Shown: positions 25,571 to 35,562 of the stretch, in pieces
How the letters are laid out: each line of letters begins with the position of its first letter
Position numbering within the stretch: position 1 is the first letter of the stretch
Source: Candidatus Latescibacterota bacterium
GTDB lineage: Bacteria; Latescibacterota; MWCZ01
Reading direction: 5' to 3'
Assembly (NCBI GenBank): GCA_022706085.1
Contig: JAKJDF010000004.1
Location: forward strand, 328,403-392,402
DNA: 64,000 nt
Notes under the pieces: model-generated
Told to the model about the DNA's origin: nothing
Seen by the model: only the letters and a program-made list of their open reading frames with translations
Databases searched by the model: none
Position numbers and translations under genes: made by a program

Positions 25571-26571
25571 ATGTTGTCGTGATGCGGGCCGGCAGCTGGG
25601 GAAGCGTCCTTTCAGGGCTTCTGGCGAAAAATGGGCACAGAGTCAGCCTGATCGCCCCACACGAGACATTGCGCGCGGAACTCCTGATGTACCGCGAGAA
25701 CCGGAAGGCGCTCCCCGGGGTACGGATTCCTGACGCAGTGACGATTCTTTCTGCGCCGGATGACGTGCTCGAAAGCGCGGATATGGTGGTGTTTCCCGGT
25801 CCGTGTGAATTGATGCGCGATATGGCGCGTTCAGTGAAATCTGCCAACTGGAGCGGAAAACTGGTCGTCACGGCAGCCAAGGGCATCGAGCAGGGTTCTT
25901 TAAAACGGATGTCCGAGCTTCTCGCGGAGGAGCTTCCCGAAGTCCCTCCGGAGGAAATCGTGGCGCTGTCGGGTCCAAGTTTTGCCCGATTTGTCGGCCT
26001 GGGGCACCCGACGACGGTTGTTGCGGCGGCGCGGTCGGAGAAAGCCGCAGTAGCTGCTCAGCGGGCCTTCATGAGTAGCACATTCCGCGTGTATTGCTCG
26101 CCCGATTCCCTCGGAGTGGAACTTGGTGGCGCACTGAAAAACGTGATCGCAATCGCCGCCGGCATGTCGGACGGGCTCGGGTTTGGCGACAACACCCGCG
26201 CCGCGTTGATGACACGCGGGCTCGCTGAGATCACCCGGCTCGGAGTGGCTATGGGTGCGCAACTACCGACCTTCCTCGGCCTTTCCGGCGTAGGAGACCT
26301 CGTGCTCACGTGTTCCAGCCGGGAAAGCCGAAACCACTTCGTAGGTGAACAGGTCGGAAAGGGCCGAACGCTGAAAGAGGTGCTCCAGAGCATGGTCACC
26401 GTCGCGGAAGGAGTGAAGACTGCGCCCGCCGCGATCGGTATGGCGGAGAAATGGGGCGTAGAAATGCCGATAGCGAGCCAGGTGAACGCGGTCCTTTTCG
26501 ATGAAAAGAAACCACAGGATGCGGTCAATGCGCTGATGATGCGTGACCCGAAACCCGAACACTGGAGCTGA
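25567..26571 (+). CDS. gpsA: glycerol-3-phosphate dehydrogenase [NAD(P)+]
   Basis: Reduces dihydroxyacetone phosphate to glycerol-3-phosphate, the PlsY substrate. The 334-residue protein shows TAAKGIEQGSLKRMSE, ALSGPSFARFVGLGHPTTVV, the catalytic Lys in GVELGGALKNVIAIAAG, GFGDNTRAALMTRGLAEI and GLSGVGDLVLTCSSRESRN. The N-terminal dinucleotide motif, normally GAGSWG, reads RAGSWG: the first Gly of GxGxxG is Arg (CGG, one base from GGG). The rest of the enzyme looks intact. The GTG start at 25567 overlaps plsY. Confidence 0.93.
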   Translation: MNVVVMRAGSWGSVLSGLLAKNGHRVSLIAPHETLRAELLMYRENRKALPGVRIPDAVTILSAPDDVLESADMVVFPGPCELMRDMARSVKSANWSGKLVVTAAKGIEQGSLKRMSELLAEELPEVPPEEIVALSGPSFARFVGLGHPTTVVAAARSEKAAVAAQRAFMSSTFRVYCSPDSLGVELGGALKNVIAIAAGMSDGLGFGDNTRAALMTRGLAEITRLGVAMGAQLPTFLGLSGVGDLVLTCSSRESRNHFVGEQVGKGRTLKEVLQSMVTVAEGVKTAPAAIGMAEKWGVEMPIASQVNAVLFDEKKPQDAVNALMMRDPKPEHWS

Positions 26572-26615
26572 ATCCATCCGCAGGACGTCTGTTCGTCCTG
26601 CAACCCGAGGTGAAA

Positions 26616-28610
26616 ATGCTCAAACGCAGATTCACGCGCCTTTACTGGCGTATTGGTGAAGTCGCAGAAATAACCGGAATCTCCCAGCAGACGTTGCGGG
26701 CCTGGGAGCAGGAACTGGCCATATTGCGTCCGCGGCGCGATGCGAGCGGTGTAAGGGTGTACCGGGAACGAGATTTCCGCATCGTGCTTGTTCTGCAACA
26801 GCTCATCGAGAAGGAAAAATGGTCGGTTTCCGACGTGAAAGAGCTTCTGGTGGCCGCACCCGATGAAATTCGGACCATGATCAACGCGGTGCCCCCGGAA
26901 GCGCTGGAGGGTACACCCGAGGAGAATGAACCGTCGACAGCCACGCGCACGGTTGAAAAGCCGGGGGTAGCTGCGCCATCCCGCGAGCCTGAGAACGAGG
27001 AGCCCGGGCAGGCGGGGGTTCCGCTCGCAGAAGCCGCTGCGTCGCGGGACGCCGAACAGGACGTGCCAAGAGCTAAGGCTGAAGAACCAGGCTCCGTCGG
27101 CAGTGAAGCTGTCGAGCCTCCCGCCGTTGATGCCACAGCATACCTGCCTGCGGAAACGGAAGAACCCGAACTCGCGGACAAGTCTCTACCAGTGCCTCCG
27201 CTGGCGGAGGAACCATCGACCGTCGTTCACGCCGCCGAAGCGGGAGAGACGGCGGAACCGGTGTCGAGCGAGATGTCCATCGAAGAACACGCTCTTCCCG
27301 CCGAAGGTGTACCGGAAACCGAAGAGACATGGCAGGACACCGGAATCCCTGCCTTTGCCACGGGCACTCACGGCGAACCGGAATCCGAACCGGTGGAGGC
27401 TCCTTCTGCCGCCGAGCCTGTCGTTGAGCCTTCAGACGGAGACATCAATCTCGTCGCTTCCGCACCACCGACTGAGGGCGAGGGACTGGAACCCGTGGAG
27501 GCCGAAGATGCCACACCCGGGGTTCCGGTCGCAGCCGATCTGATGGAGCAATCGGTGTCGCCAGCGGACGAAATCGCCGCGGCTGAGGATGTGTCACCCA
27601 CCGCAGACGTGGGTTACCACCCAGAAGAAGAGGGTCGCGAACAGGTTCTCGCTGCGACGAAACAGAACGAGCCGTCCGCCTGCGGGGAAGAAACCACCGA
27701 AGAGACAGCGGGCGAGCCGACACCGGGGGAGGCCAAGGAAGAAAACGGCATGGCGACGCCGGTCTCGTTACCCGTTGAAGAGAAGGGCGAGGCCTCTTCG
27801 CAGGAGGAGGCGCGAACGGCGGCGCTGCGCGAAGTCTCTCTTCTGGCTTCTGAGTCGCAGCGGGAGCCGGAATTCGAGGAATCGGGAGAGGAAGAGCGCC
27901 TGAATCAGCCAGGCCTTCCCGAGGTTGCTGCCGAAGAAAGCGAACCGTCCGCCGCTGTCCAACCATGGGACGGGGTACCTGTGACCGCCGTTGCTGAAAC
28001 GCCGCCCTCCACGTCGGTTCCGGAACCCGAACCACTCCCTTCGGCAACTGCGATAACCTGGGAAGCGGAGAGTGAGATTCCGGCGGAGGCTGCCGAAACG
28101 GCAGCGCAGATCGCTGAGGGCGTTTCCGTGCAAGCACCAGAAAACGAAGGTGCTGACAAGACGCGGGATGCCGTTGCCAATATGGCGTTCCCGCAGGAGC
28201 AACCTGAACACGCGCCTGAAACGAGGGCTCCTTCTGTGGCCAGTGCGGCACACGAAACAGTACCGCGCGCGGCCGACATCGAGGAAGAAACCGCAGCCTC
28301 AACGTTCGTCGCCATGCCGACGCAAACAGGAACCGAGCTCCGCGCGGACGGGGAGATCGAACCACCGCTCCCGGAAAGGCGAGAGGTTTTCGAGCTCATC
28401 GCCTCGGAAGCGGCGCCAGTCCCGGAGACTCTTCCCAAATCGGTCGTCGAGGAACTCCGCGCGTTGCGCGAAGAGCTGGCGGCCATCGCCGAGATCGTGA
28501 GAATGCTGGTTGACCCGTCTCCGGAAACCACCGACGCAGCGACGGATGCCAGCGGCGAACGGGCACTCGCTGCCTGCTCATCCGGAGATGAAAAGTCTCC
28601 GGATGCTTAG
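26616..28610 (+). CDS. MerR-type HTH protein with a very long acidic disordered region
   Basis: The 664-residue protein has residues 1-85 as a MerR-family winged helix (YWRIGEVAEITGISQQTLRAWEQE..RVYRERDFRIVLVLQQLIEKEKWSVSDVKELL). About 500 residues of low-complexity Glu/Ala/Pro/Val sequence without Cys-based effector motifs follow. A short conserved-looking C-terminal coiled coil (VVEELRALREELAAIAEIVRMLV) ends the fold. Typical MerR regulators have 110-300 residues. The short helix at the end may dimerise the protein, as the helix after the HTH does in MerR. The ATG at 26616 follows CGAGGTG; a GTG at 26610 is also in frame. It probably binds DNA, with the acidic middle acting as a spacer or interaction tail. 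Confidence 0.7.
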   Translation: MLKRRFTRLYWRIGEVAEITGISQQTLRAWEQELAILRPRRDASGVRVYRERDFRIVLVLQQLIEKEKWSVSDVKELLVAAPDEIRTMINAVPPEALEGTPEENEPSTATRTVEKPGVAAPSREPENEEPGQAGVPLAEAAASRDAEQDVPRAKAEEPGSVGSEAVEPPAVDATAYLPAETEEPELADKSLPVPPLAEEPSTVVHAAEAGETAEPVSSEMSIEEHALPAEGVPETEETWQDTGIPAFATGTHGEPESEPVEAPSAAEPVVEPSDGDINLVASAPPTEGEGLEPVEAEDATPGVPVAADLMEQSVSPADEIAAAEDVSPTADVGYHPEEEGREQVLAATKQNEPSACGEETTEETAGEPTPGEAKEENGMATPVSLPVEEKGEASSQEEARTAALREVSLLASESQREPEFEESGEEERLNQPGLPEVAAEESEPSAAVQPWDGVPVTAVAETPPSTSVPEPEPLPSATAITWEAESEIPAEAAETAAQIAEGVSVQAPENEGADKTRDAVANMAFPQEQPEHAPETRAPSVASAAHETVPRAADIEEETAASTFVAMPTQTGTELRADGEIEPPLPERREVFELIASEAAPVPETLPKSVVEELRALREELAAIAEIVRMLVDPSPETTDAATDASGERALAACSSGDEKSPDA

Positions 28611-28630
28611 CGAGGTTTGAGGGGGGTGGA

Positions 28631-29605
28631 ATGGGAAGGAAATCCGTGAAGTCCCTACCACGGATTGCCCGGGAAGTATCTCGCCCCGCGGAACAGTCAC
28701 CCGCTCAGTTGCCGGGGCTACGCCTCCTGAGTTCGTTTCTGCAGTACATCACGGCGGAGCGCGGCCTTTCCCAGAATACGCAGGCTGCCTACCGAAGGGA
28801 CCTGGACCGTTACGTGCGTTTTCTGGAAACGGAACGCGGGGGAATGACTCCCCGAACAGCAACCAGGGAGGACGTGTCATCTTTTTTCTCCTGGTTGCGG
28901 GGCAAGAATCTCGCGCCGAGCAGCATCGCTCGAACGATGTCCGCTGTGCGCGTTTTTCACAGGTTTCTCCAAAACGAAGGTGTAGTGGAATCCAACCCGA
29001 CCGGCACCCTCGACACGCCAAAACTTGAGCGAAATCTTCCCGAGGTTCTCAGTCGAAACGAGATCGAACGTCTGCTGAACGCACCCGACCCGGTTACTCC
29101 ACTCGGCCTTCGCGACCGCGCGATGCTGGAATGCGCGTATGCAACCGGCCTCCGCGTAAGTGAGCTGATTTCCATCGACATGCGCAACCTGTTTTTCAGC
29201 GAAGGTTTCATCCGTGTAACCGGAAAAGGGAACAAGGAACGCCTTGTCCCCATCGGACGGAAAGCGGTAGAGTACATCAGCGCTTACGTTGCGACCGCTC
29301 GCAACGCGGTTGCAAAACCCGAGTCGGGCAACGTACTCTTTTTGAACTGGAGAGGCAGGCCTCTAACGAGGATGGCCTTCTGGCAGATGCTCAAGCATTA
29401 CTGCCGGAAGACCGGCATCACGAAAACCGTCAGCCCGCATACGTTGCGACATTCGTTCGCCACGCACCTGCTTGAGGGCGGAGCGGACCTCCGGGCGGTC
29501 CAGGAAATGCTTGGACACAGTTCCATCGCAACCACCCAGATATACACGCATGTAGACCGGGAGCATCTGAAGGCAATGCACCGCCGATTCCATCCGCGTG
29601 GTTGA
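28631..29605 (+). CDS. xerD: tyrosine recombinase XerC/XerD
   Basis: Site-specific recombinase that resolves chromosome dimers at dif during division. The 324-residue protein has a SAM-like N-terminal core-binding domain (about 30-115, YITAERGLSQNTQAAYRRDLDRYVRFLE) and a catalytic domain with the full set Arg175 (ATGLRVSE), Lys199 (GKGNKERLVP), His270/Arg273 (HTLRHSFATHLL), His296 (LGHSSIATTQIYTHV) and nucleophile Tyr305. The N-terminus has about 25 extra basic residues. No att-like repeats or phage genes are nearby, so a housekeeping role fits better than an integrase. Confidence 0.93.
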   Translation: MGRKSVKSLPRIAREVSRPAEQSPAQLPGLRLLSSFLQYITAERGLSQNTQAAYRRDLDRYVRFLETERGGMTPRTATREDVSSFFSWLRGKNLAPSSIARTMSAVRVFHRFLQNEGVVESNPTGTLDTPKLERNLPEVLSRNEIERLLNAPDPVTPLGLRDRAMLECAYATGLRVSELISIDMRNLFFSEGFIRVTGKGNKERLVPIGRKAVEYISAYVATARNAVAKPESGNVLFLNWRGRPLTRMAFWQMLKHYCRKTGITKTVSPHTLRHSFATHLLEGGADLRAVQEMLGHSSIATTQIYTHVDREHLKAMHRRFHPRG

Positions 29606-29665
29606 AACCACGGCGCGCGGTTATGGGCTCCGCATATCGTAACCGGCGTCAAAACGGAGTGCAAT

Positions 29666-30856
29666 ATGCGAGAATCGTTTTCAATCCCTCTCATAATTCT
29701 CTTCGGTTTTCTCCTTCTCGCGTGCGCGACTGAAACCTGCGCCGCCGGTACCCTCGGCCAGCTTGACGAACAGCGCCTGAGGCAGACAGTGGATTCGCTG
29801 TACGGGTCACCGTATCGATACGGGGGCAGATCGCGGGAAGGTTTCGATTGTTCCGGTTTTGTCGGGACAGTCTTCCAGGACCAAGGCATAGAACTCCCGC
29901 GCAGCTCAAGGGAGATGTACCGGGTGGGAGACCCGGTCAAAAGAAACCAGCTCGCCGTCGGTGACCTGGTTTTTTTCAGAACGCGGGGAAGAAGACGCGG
30001 GGTCAGCCACGTGGGAATCGTCAACGGGCCCGATTCATTCGTGCACGCGAACACGAGACGAGGCGTCATCACGGAGAGACTGACGGACCCCTACTGGAAG
30101 GCTCGGTACGTCGGCGCGCGGCGGGTGGCTACTCCTGTCAGTCCACCTCCTGCTCAGGAGCTTGCCGAAGACAGCTATCCGTTCAACACCTCGTCACTCG
30201 TCAATATCCCCACGATCGCACTATGCCCCGGGAAAGGACTTTCTGCGCTGAGTTTTGCAACTGGACTTCGCGGGAATGTCGCCATCAGCCCGGAGTTCAC
30301 CTTCATGAATCGCCTTCAGGCAGGCGCTTCCGTGCGCCTCCGAAGGGCAGTCGGCACGGGTACGCCTTCGATTGCCGTGCCGAGTATCAGGGCAAAGCTT
30401 CGCATCAACGAACAGGTCGGGCAAATACCCGGCTTTGCGATCGGGTTCGACTCGGGGAAAGACGAACTAACCTATTCCGCAGCGTCTGGTGATTCCGTAG
30501 CTTCCTCGCCCCGCAGGGGGTTGTTCGCGGTGGGAAGCGGAACACTCGTCTACCCCAGGAGCTTTTTCCTGGGACGTGGGACGGGACACGCCGGCGCGAG
30601 CCTTTCATCATTTGCGGGCAACGGCATCAAGCGGAACCTTTCCTTTTTCATGGGGGTAGACCAGCAGCTTCTCCAGCGCATGACGCTCCTCGGGGAAATT
30701 GACAACATCATGGGAGTGGGCGGTTGGCGAGCCAACGTCGGTGCCCGTTTCAGCATCACTGATGACGCTGTGCTCGAATACGCGGTGCTCCACATGGCCG
30801 GAGACAACATCCGCCCCGACAAAGTCCTCAAGTTCAGTTTCAGCGTGCCCTATTGA
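29666..30856 (+). CDS. NlpC/P60 lipoprotein with beta-barrel-like C-terminal domain
   Basis: The 396-residue protein has a lipoprotein signal with lipobox LLAC at residues 17-20. Residues 35-140 form an NlpC/P60 cell-wall peptidase with Cys62 (DCSG), His115 (HVGI) and a third polar His127 (FVHAN); such enzymes cut D-gamma-Glu-meso-DAP bonds in stem peptides. Residues 170-396 are beta-rich and resemble YjbH-type or other outer-membrane barrel domains (LSALSFATGLRGNVAISPEFTFMNRLQAGASVRLR, ending FSFSVPY). The fusion suggests a peptidase held at or in the outer membrane. The gene converges on dnaE2; no clear terminator separates them. Confidence 0.75.
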   Translation: MRESFSIPLIILFGFLLLACATETCAAGTLGQLDEQRLRQTVDSLYGSPYRYGGRSREGFDCSGFVGTVFQDQGIELPRSSREMYRVGDPVKRNQLAVGDLVFFRTRGRRRGVSHVGIVNGPDSFVHANTRRGVITERLTDPYWKARYVGARRVATPVSPPPAQELAEDSYPFNTSSLVNIPTIALCPGKGLSALSFATGLRGNVAISPEFTFMNRLQAGASVRLRRAVGTGTPSIAVPSIRAKLRINEQVGQIPGFAIGFDSGKDELTYSAASGDSVASSPRRGLFAVGSGTLVYPRSFFLGRGTGHAGASLSSFAGNGIKRNLSFFMGVDQQLLQRMTLLGEIDNIMGVGGWRANVGARFSITDDAVLEYAVLHMAGDNIRPDKVLKFSFSVPY

Positions 30857-30931
30857 TCTCTTCCCCGTCACCCCTGCGTTTTTTCCTTTTGTGCAACTCG
30901 GGCGCACGTCGCCCGTCGAGGCGGTTGTACA

Positions 30932-33900
30932 TCAATGAAAGTCGCGGCTTTTCACCATCTCGGGCCTGGCGGTAACACGCGGCATCCATAACCGGCGTGC
31001 AATGAGGTGGGTAATACCACTCCTCGATTGAATCTCTCCTGTAACACCCAGAAATGACGCAGTCTTGGCAAGAATTCGGTGACGCTGGTAGATGTCTTTC
31101 CAGATGATCAGGTTCGCATGGCCCGTCTCATCTTCGAGCGTCATGAAGGTCACACCGTTGGCATTTCCCGGACGTTGCCTGCAGATGACGAGACCGGCGT
31201 ACCTGACCAGAGAACGATCTCGAAGCGCACGGATTTCGGAGGCACTCAGTATCCCCTGAGCGGAGAGCACAGACCTGAGCGCCAGCAGGGGATGCGCCCG
31301 TGTGCTATGCCCGGACGCTCGGTAATCCCACGCGGTTTTGTCCGCTTCAGACAGAAGTTCAAAAACCGGTTCCGGGTCGGGTTCTGCCACGGCAAGAGGC
31401 AGTGTGTCGGTACGTGAGACTCCCTTGACACGCCACACTGCCTGACGTCGGTGTCGTTCGAGACTCTCAAACCCTCCCGCCTGTGCGAGAGAACGCAGAA
31501 CCCCCTCATCAAGACTGGTGCGCCTGACAAAATCATCGATATCAGAAAAAGGGCCGTTGATACGCGCGTTCTGAATCGCTTCTGCATCCTTCTTCCCGAG
31601 CCCGTTCACATACCTGAGCCCCATTCGAACTGCAAATTCCCCACCAGGCAAGGGTTCCAGCGTGCAATCCCATGAGCTCCACGACACATCCACAGGCCTG
31701 ACGGACACGCCGTGCCGTATGGCGTCCTGAACCAGTGTTGCGGGGCTGTAGAAACCCATCGGCTGTGCATTCAGGATGGAACAGAGAAACTCTGCGGGAT
31801 AGTGGCACCTCAACCATGCAGACGCGTAGGAAATCAACGCGAAACTCGCACTGTGGGATTCCGGAAAACCGTACTCACCAAATCCCTTGATCTGCTCGAA
31901 AACCCGCTCGGCAAAGGCTTTGTCAATCCCTTTTTCCCTCATCCGATTCACAAGACGATCGTGGTGTCGTTCCAGGCCGCCCTTTTTCTTCCATGCGGCC
32001 ATGTCACGCCGCAACTGGTCCGCCTCCCCGGGGGAATAGTCAGCCGCCACCATTGCCAGTTTCATCACCTGTTCCTGGAACAGGGGGATGCCAAGCGTCC
32101 TCTGAAGCACGGGTTCAAGGCAGGGATGAGGGTAGATGACTGCCTCTTCGCCATTGCGGCGCCGCAGGTACGGGTGCACCATCCCGCCGGTAATCGGGCC
32201 CGGCCGAATGATGGCTATCTCGATTACGAGATCGTAGTAGTTCCGGGGACGCAGACGCGGAAGCATCGCCTGCTGCGCACGGCTTTCTATCTGAAACACG
32301 CCGACAGTATCACCCTGGCCGATCATGTCGAAGGTTGACCGATCATCCGGCGGTATCGTCGCCATGGAGAGATTCACACCCCGGTGGGATGCCAGCAAAC
32401 GAAAACAGATGTCCAGTTGTGTCAGAGCTCCGAGCCCGAGAAGATCGAGTTTGAACAGGCCCAGCGCCTCCACATCGTCTTTATCCCACTGAATTACGGT
32501 GCGCTTCTCCATAGTAGCGTTTTCGACCGGAACAATATCGAGAATCTCCTCCGCGCCGAGCAGGAAGCCACCGGGATGAATGGACAGGTGCCGGGGCATC
32601 CCGATGATCTCGTTCGAGATGGTCAGAAGGTGCCGGTGCAGTGGCTGATCGGGATCCAGGCCGGCGTCACGCAAGGCTGTGTCGGTGAGGTCACCGTACG
32701 ATGACGTAAGTTTCGCCAGACGGTCACACGCACTCTCCGCCATTCCGAGCACTTTGCCAACTTCTCGAATCGCCCGTTTTGCCCTGTACCGTACTACGTT
32801 TGCTACCATGGCTGCTCTGGATCGCCCGTATTCGTCATAGACGTGTTGAATAACCTCTTCTCTGCGCTCATGCATAATGTCGAGATCGATGTCAGGCGGC
32901 TCTGCGCGCTCACGGCTGATGAACCGCTCGAAAAGAAGCCCCATACGCACCGGGTCTATTGCAGTGATACCGAGACAGAAGCAGACGGCGGAGTTTGCGG
33001 CCGATCCGCGCCCCTGGCAGAGAATTCCTTCGCGCCGGCAGTACCGGACAATCTCCCACATCGTTACAAAGTAGCCGGTGTATTTGAGTTCCGTGATAAG
33101 ACTCAGTTCTTTCTCCACTTGCAGAGTTACTTCATCAGGAATGCCGTCGGGATAACGCTGGGCTGCCCCTTCGTACGTGATTTTTCTCAACCACTCTTCG
33201 CCCGTCATACCGTTGGGCAGTTGGCCCGAAGGGTAACGGTAGGCAATCTCGCGCATGCTGAATGCGCAGGAATCAGCCACGGCGCACGTTCGTTCAAGGG
33301 ATTCCAGATCGTCGCGGTAGAGGCGCCTCATTCGCACAGGTGATTTCAGGTCGTACTCGGCGTTCGGTTTCAGCCGCCTTCCTGCTGAGGAAAGCGTCAC
33401 TCCATGCCGGATACACGTCATTACATCCTGCAACGGGCGGCGCGACACTTCGTGGTAAAGCACTTCCGGTACCGCAAGCGTCGGCAGGTCGTACTTTCGC
33501 GCACGAAGACGCAGAAGCGCTTCCTTTGCAGCATCATCAGCCCTCCGATGGCGGGAGATGATCACATGGAGGTGGTCATGAAAGGCTTCTTTGAGTTGGC
33601 GGGCTGCAGTATCGGAATCCTCCTTCCGCAGAAGCAGGCTTCGGTCCCCACCCCAGAGCGCAAGCAGGCCATCTGAATGCGAGCAGACCTCCTCCCACGA
33701 GACCTTGCTCTCCCCCTTTGGCGAGCGCATCCTGCCCGCGCTGATGAGGCGGCACAGGTTCGAATAGCCTTTCCGTGTGCGGCAGAGAAGAATAATCGTT
33801 GAACCGTCATCCAGCGAGACCTCGGACCCGATTATGAGCCGTGCTCCAGTGGATTCCGCTGTCAGAAGAGCCTGTACTGCACCATACACACCGTCCCTGT

Positions 33901-34018
33901 CGGTGAGAGCAATCGCATGCAATCCAAATGTTGCGGCCTGCTCTACCAGTTCCGATGGGTGCGACGCCCCCTCAAGGAACGAGAAATTGCTTTTGCACCA
34001 GAGAGCTGCATACGACAC
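30932..34018 (-). CDS. dnaE2: error-prone DNA polymerase III alpha, DnaE2/ImuC
   Basis: C-family replicative-type polymerase used for damage-induced mutagenesis. The 1028-residue protein has an N-terminal PHP domain ([36 protein letters not shown]) and a polymerase core with [18 protein letters not shown] and the catalytic Asp pair PDIDLDI. A fingers domain, helix-hairpin-helix and OB fold ([27 protein letters not shown]) end it. Size and the missing tau-binding tail separate it from DnaE1. It starts with GTG at 34018, sharing one base with the imuB stop (TAGTG). Confidence 0.95.
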   Translation of the reverse strand: MSYAALWCKSNFSFLEGASHPSELVEQAATFGLHAIALTDRDGVYGAVQALLTAESTGARLIIGSEVSLDDGSTIILLCRTRKGYSNLCRLISAGRMRSPKGESKVSWEEVCSHSDGLLALWGGDRSLLLRKEDSDTAARQLKEAFHDHLHVIISRHRRADDAAKEALLRLRARKYDLPTLAVPEVLYHEVSRRPLQDVMTCIRHGVTLSSAGRRLKPNAEYDLKSPVRMRRLYRDDLESLERTCAVADSCAFSMREIAYRYPSGQLPNGMTGEEWLRKITYEGAAQRYPDGIPDEVTLQVEKELSLITELKYTGYFVTMWEIVRYCRREGILCQGRGSAANSAVCFCLGITAIDPVRMGLLFERFISRERAEPPDIDLDIMHERREEVIQHVYDEYGRSRAAMVANVVRYRAKRAIREVGKVLGMAESACDRLAKLTSSYGDLTDTALRDAGLDPDQPLHRHLLTISNEIIGMPRHLSIHPGGFLLGAEEILDIVPVENATMEKRTVIQWDKDDVEALGLFKLDLLGLGALTQLDICFRLLASHRGVNLSMATIPPDDRSTFDMIGQGDTVGVFQIESRAQQAMLPRLRPRNYYDLVIEIAIIRPGPITGGMVHPYLRRRNGEEAVIYPHPCLEPVLQRTLGIPLFQEQVMKLAMVAADYSPGEADQLRRDMAAWKKKGGLERHHDRLVNRMREKGIDKAFAERVFEQIKGFGEYGFPESHSASFALISYASAWLRCHYPAEFLCSILNAQPMGFYSPATLVQDAIRHGVSVRPVDVSWSSWDCTLEPLPGGEFAVRMGLRYVNGLGKKDAEAIQNARINGPFSDIDDFVRRTSLDEGVLRSLAQAGGFESLERHRRQAVWRVKGVSRTDTLPLAVAEPDPEPVFELLSEADKTAWDYRASGHSTRAHPLLALRSVLSAQGILSASEIRALRDRSLVRYAGLVICRQRPGNANGVTFMTLEDETGHANLIIWKDIYQRHRILAKTASFLGVTGEIQSRSGITHLIARRLWMPRVTARPEMVKSRDFH

Positions 34019-35466
34019 TATTCAACCTCTCCCTGGATGAACCAGTCGGCGCGGGCATAGTCATAATAAACCCACAACAGGCGCCCTTCGTTCGTCAGTA
34101 TGAACCGGTACTCCCGCACGGTCTTTTTCGACCACCAGTCGCCAGAAATACGGTATTCTCCCACCACGCGATTACCCGATTGACGGTATTCGTCGGGAAG
34201 GCGCTGCGGCACTGCGTAAATACGCCGCATGTAAGGAAATTCCTCGGATACATCGCAAGGATTCGGAACGGGGACGGAGCGGGCGATATTCCAGTGGAAC
34301 GACCGTTCCGGCAGATACTCATCGGCAAGATGAGCTGTCACAACGGCGTCATCGCCGAATGCCGCGCGGATACGTGCAAGCGCCCGTTCGCCGGCGGCGC
34401 GATTGCGAGGCTCCGGCATGTCGAACAGGTCTCTTTTTACCGTGTAGGCAGGTGATGACTGAGCGGAAAGCACAATTTCCTCAACTGCCGAGGGAGGAGG
34501 TTCCGCCTCAATACGGAGATGCACAAGCTCCATAAGTCGCTGGATGTTGCCTGTGGGGTTACTCGGAGTAACTTCTGACGAATACGGCAGGCCGGTATCA
34601 AGTGTGCAGGTCCAGTGGATACTCCGTATGAGTTCTCCTTTTTTCTCCACTTCGCCTGCAAGCGCCGTAAGCATCTTCTCCAGAAACCGACAAAGCCGCT
34701 GAGTGTCACGTTCCGGTGTATCGAATATCATACGCCGCTCATGAAGCGGCTTTTCCGCATCTGCCTGAAGAGGCTGCCAGAGATCTCCGCAGGCGCTTTT
34801 ATAGAGGCGAAAAACTTGCTCGCCGTACCGCAGGCGTAAGCCATACACAGGCAGGCGAAGGAGGTCCTCTACGGTGTTTATGCCAAGCAGGCTGAGTTCC
34901 TGAGCAGTGTCGGGGAGCAACCCGAAAGCGTTGAGTGACACCGCGAGCGCCGCCTTTCGCTCGTGTTCCGGGGATGCAAAAACGCTTTCCCCTTTCCGTG
35001 TTTTCGCCGCGGCGTACGTACCGAATCGAGTGAAGCCCACCGCGATTGAACTGGTAAACCCCTCCGACCGAGTCGCCTTCCACACTTCCTTCGACCATGC
35101 GGTTTCCGCGCCAAACAGCCCGGTGAGACCGCCTGCATTCAGGTAGAACACCCCCGGCTCGCCGGCGTCCGGTTCCACGTCCGGCGTAAACGCTCTCATA
35201 CGCCGTGAAAGCAGGGCGATACAACCGGCAATGTCTTCGGGCGAAACCGTTCCGGCGTGAAGCTGCGGAGCCAGCCCGAGGGCGGCGGCATACCGCATAC
35301 CGGGTCGTACCCCCGCTCTCCGTGCTGCAGGGTTCAGGTAAAGGATTTCCGCCTGCGGTGCATCCCGCGCAATAACGGCGACAGGCTTGCCCGACCACTC
35401 GGGACACCTGACGCACAGTATCTGCAGAGGCAAATCCGCAATCCATACACATGCCAGCCGGAACAC
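34018..35466 (-). CDS. imuB: ImuB, Y-family polymerase-like protein
   Basis: Non-catalytic Y-family protein that brings DnaE2 to damaged DNA through the beta clamp. The 482-residue protein begins [17 protein letters not shown], where active Y-polymerases have the metal-binding DxD region; the acidic residues are absent, as in other ImuB proteins. Palm and thumb regions ([49 protein letters not shown]) and the DUF6504-like C-terminus ([36 protein letters not shown]) are present. GTG start at 35466 with GAGGTT upstream. A second copy of its N-terminal coding sequence lies just upstream in another gene. Confidence 0.92.
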   Translation of the reverse strand: MFRLACVWIADLPLQILCVRCPEWSGKPVAVIARDAPQAEILYLNPAARRAGVRPGMRYAAALGLAPQLHAGTVSPEDIAGCIALLSRRMRAFTPDVEPDAGEPGVFYLNAGGLTGLFGAETAWSKEVWKATRSEGFTSSIAVGFTRFGTYAAAKTRKGESVFASPEHERKAALAVSLNAFGLLPDTAQELSLLGINTVEDLLRLPVYGLRLRYGEQVFRLYKSACGDLWQPLQADAEKPLHERRMIFDTPERDTQRLCRFLEKMLTALAGEVEKKGELIRSIHWTCTLDTGLPYSSEVTPSNPTGNIQRLMELVHLRIEAEPPPSAVEEIVLSAQSSPAYTVKRDLFDMPEPRNRAAGERALARIRAAFGDDAVVTAHLADEYLPERSFHWNIARSVPVPNPCDVSEEFPYMRRIYAVPQRLPDEYRQSGNRVVGEYRISGDWWSKKTVREYRFILTNEGRLLWVYYDYARADWFIQGEVE

Positions 35467-35488
35467 GGCAACATAACCTCATTCTGCG

Positions 35489-35562
35489 TCAGGATGCTTT
35501 ACACAGTGCAATTGGAGCGGTAAATCTGCTATCCCTACGCATGCCAGCCGGAACACCACGAA
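35489..35562 (-). pseudogene. remnant of a second imuB 5' end
   Basis: In the frame other than ImuA this stretch reads VFRLACVGIADLPLQ and on for 25 codons to a stop near 35479. It matches the start of the real Imu[16 protein letters not shown], with mostly third-base changes. It lies in the 3' end of imuA, about 20 bases before the intact imuB start. Confidence 0.7.

Noticed and set aside
28631-29605. Phage or island integrase
   Set aside because: XerC/D features are complete and no tRNA, att repeat or phage gene is adjacent.
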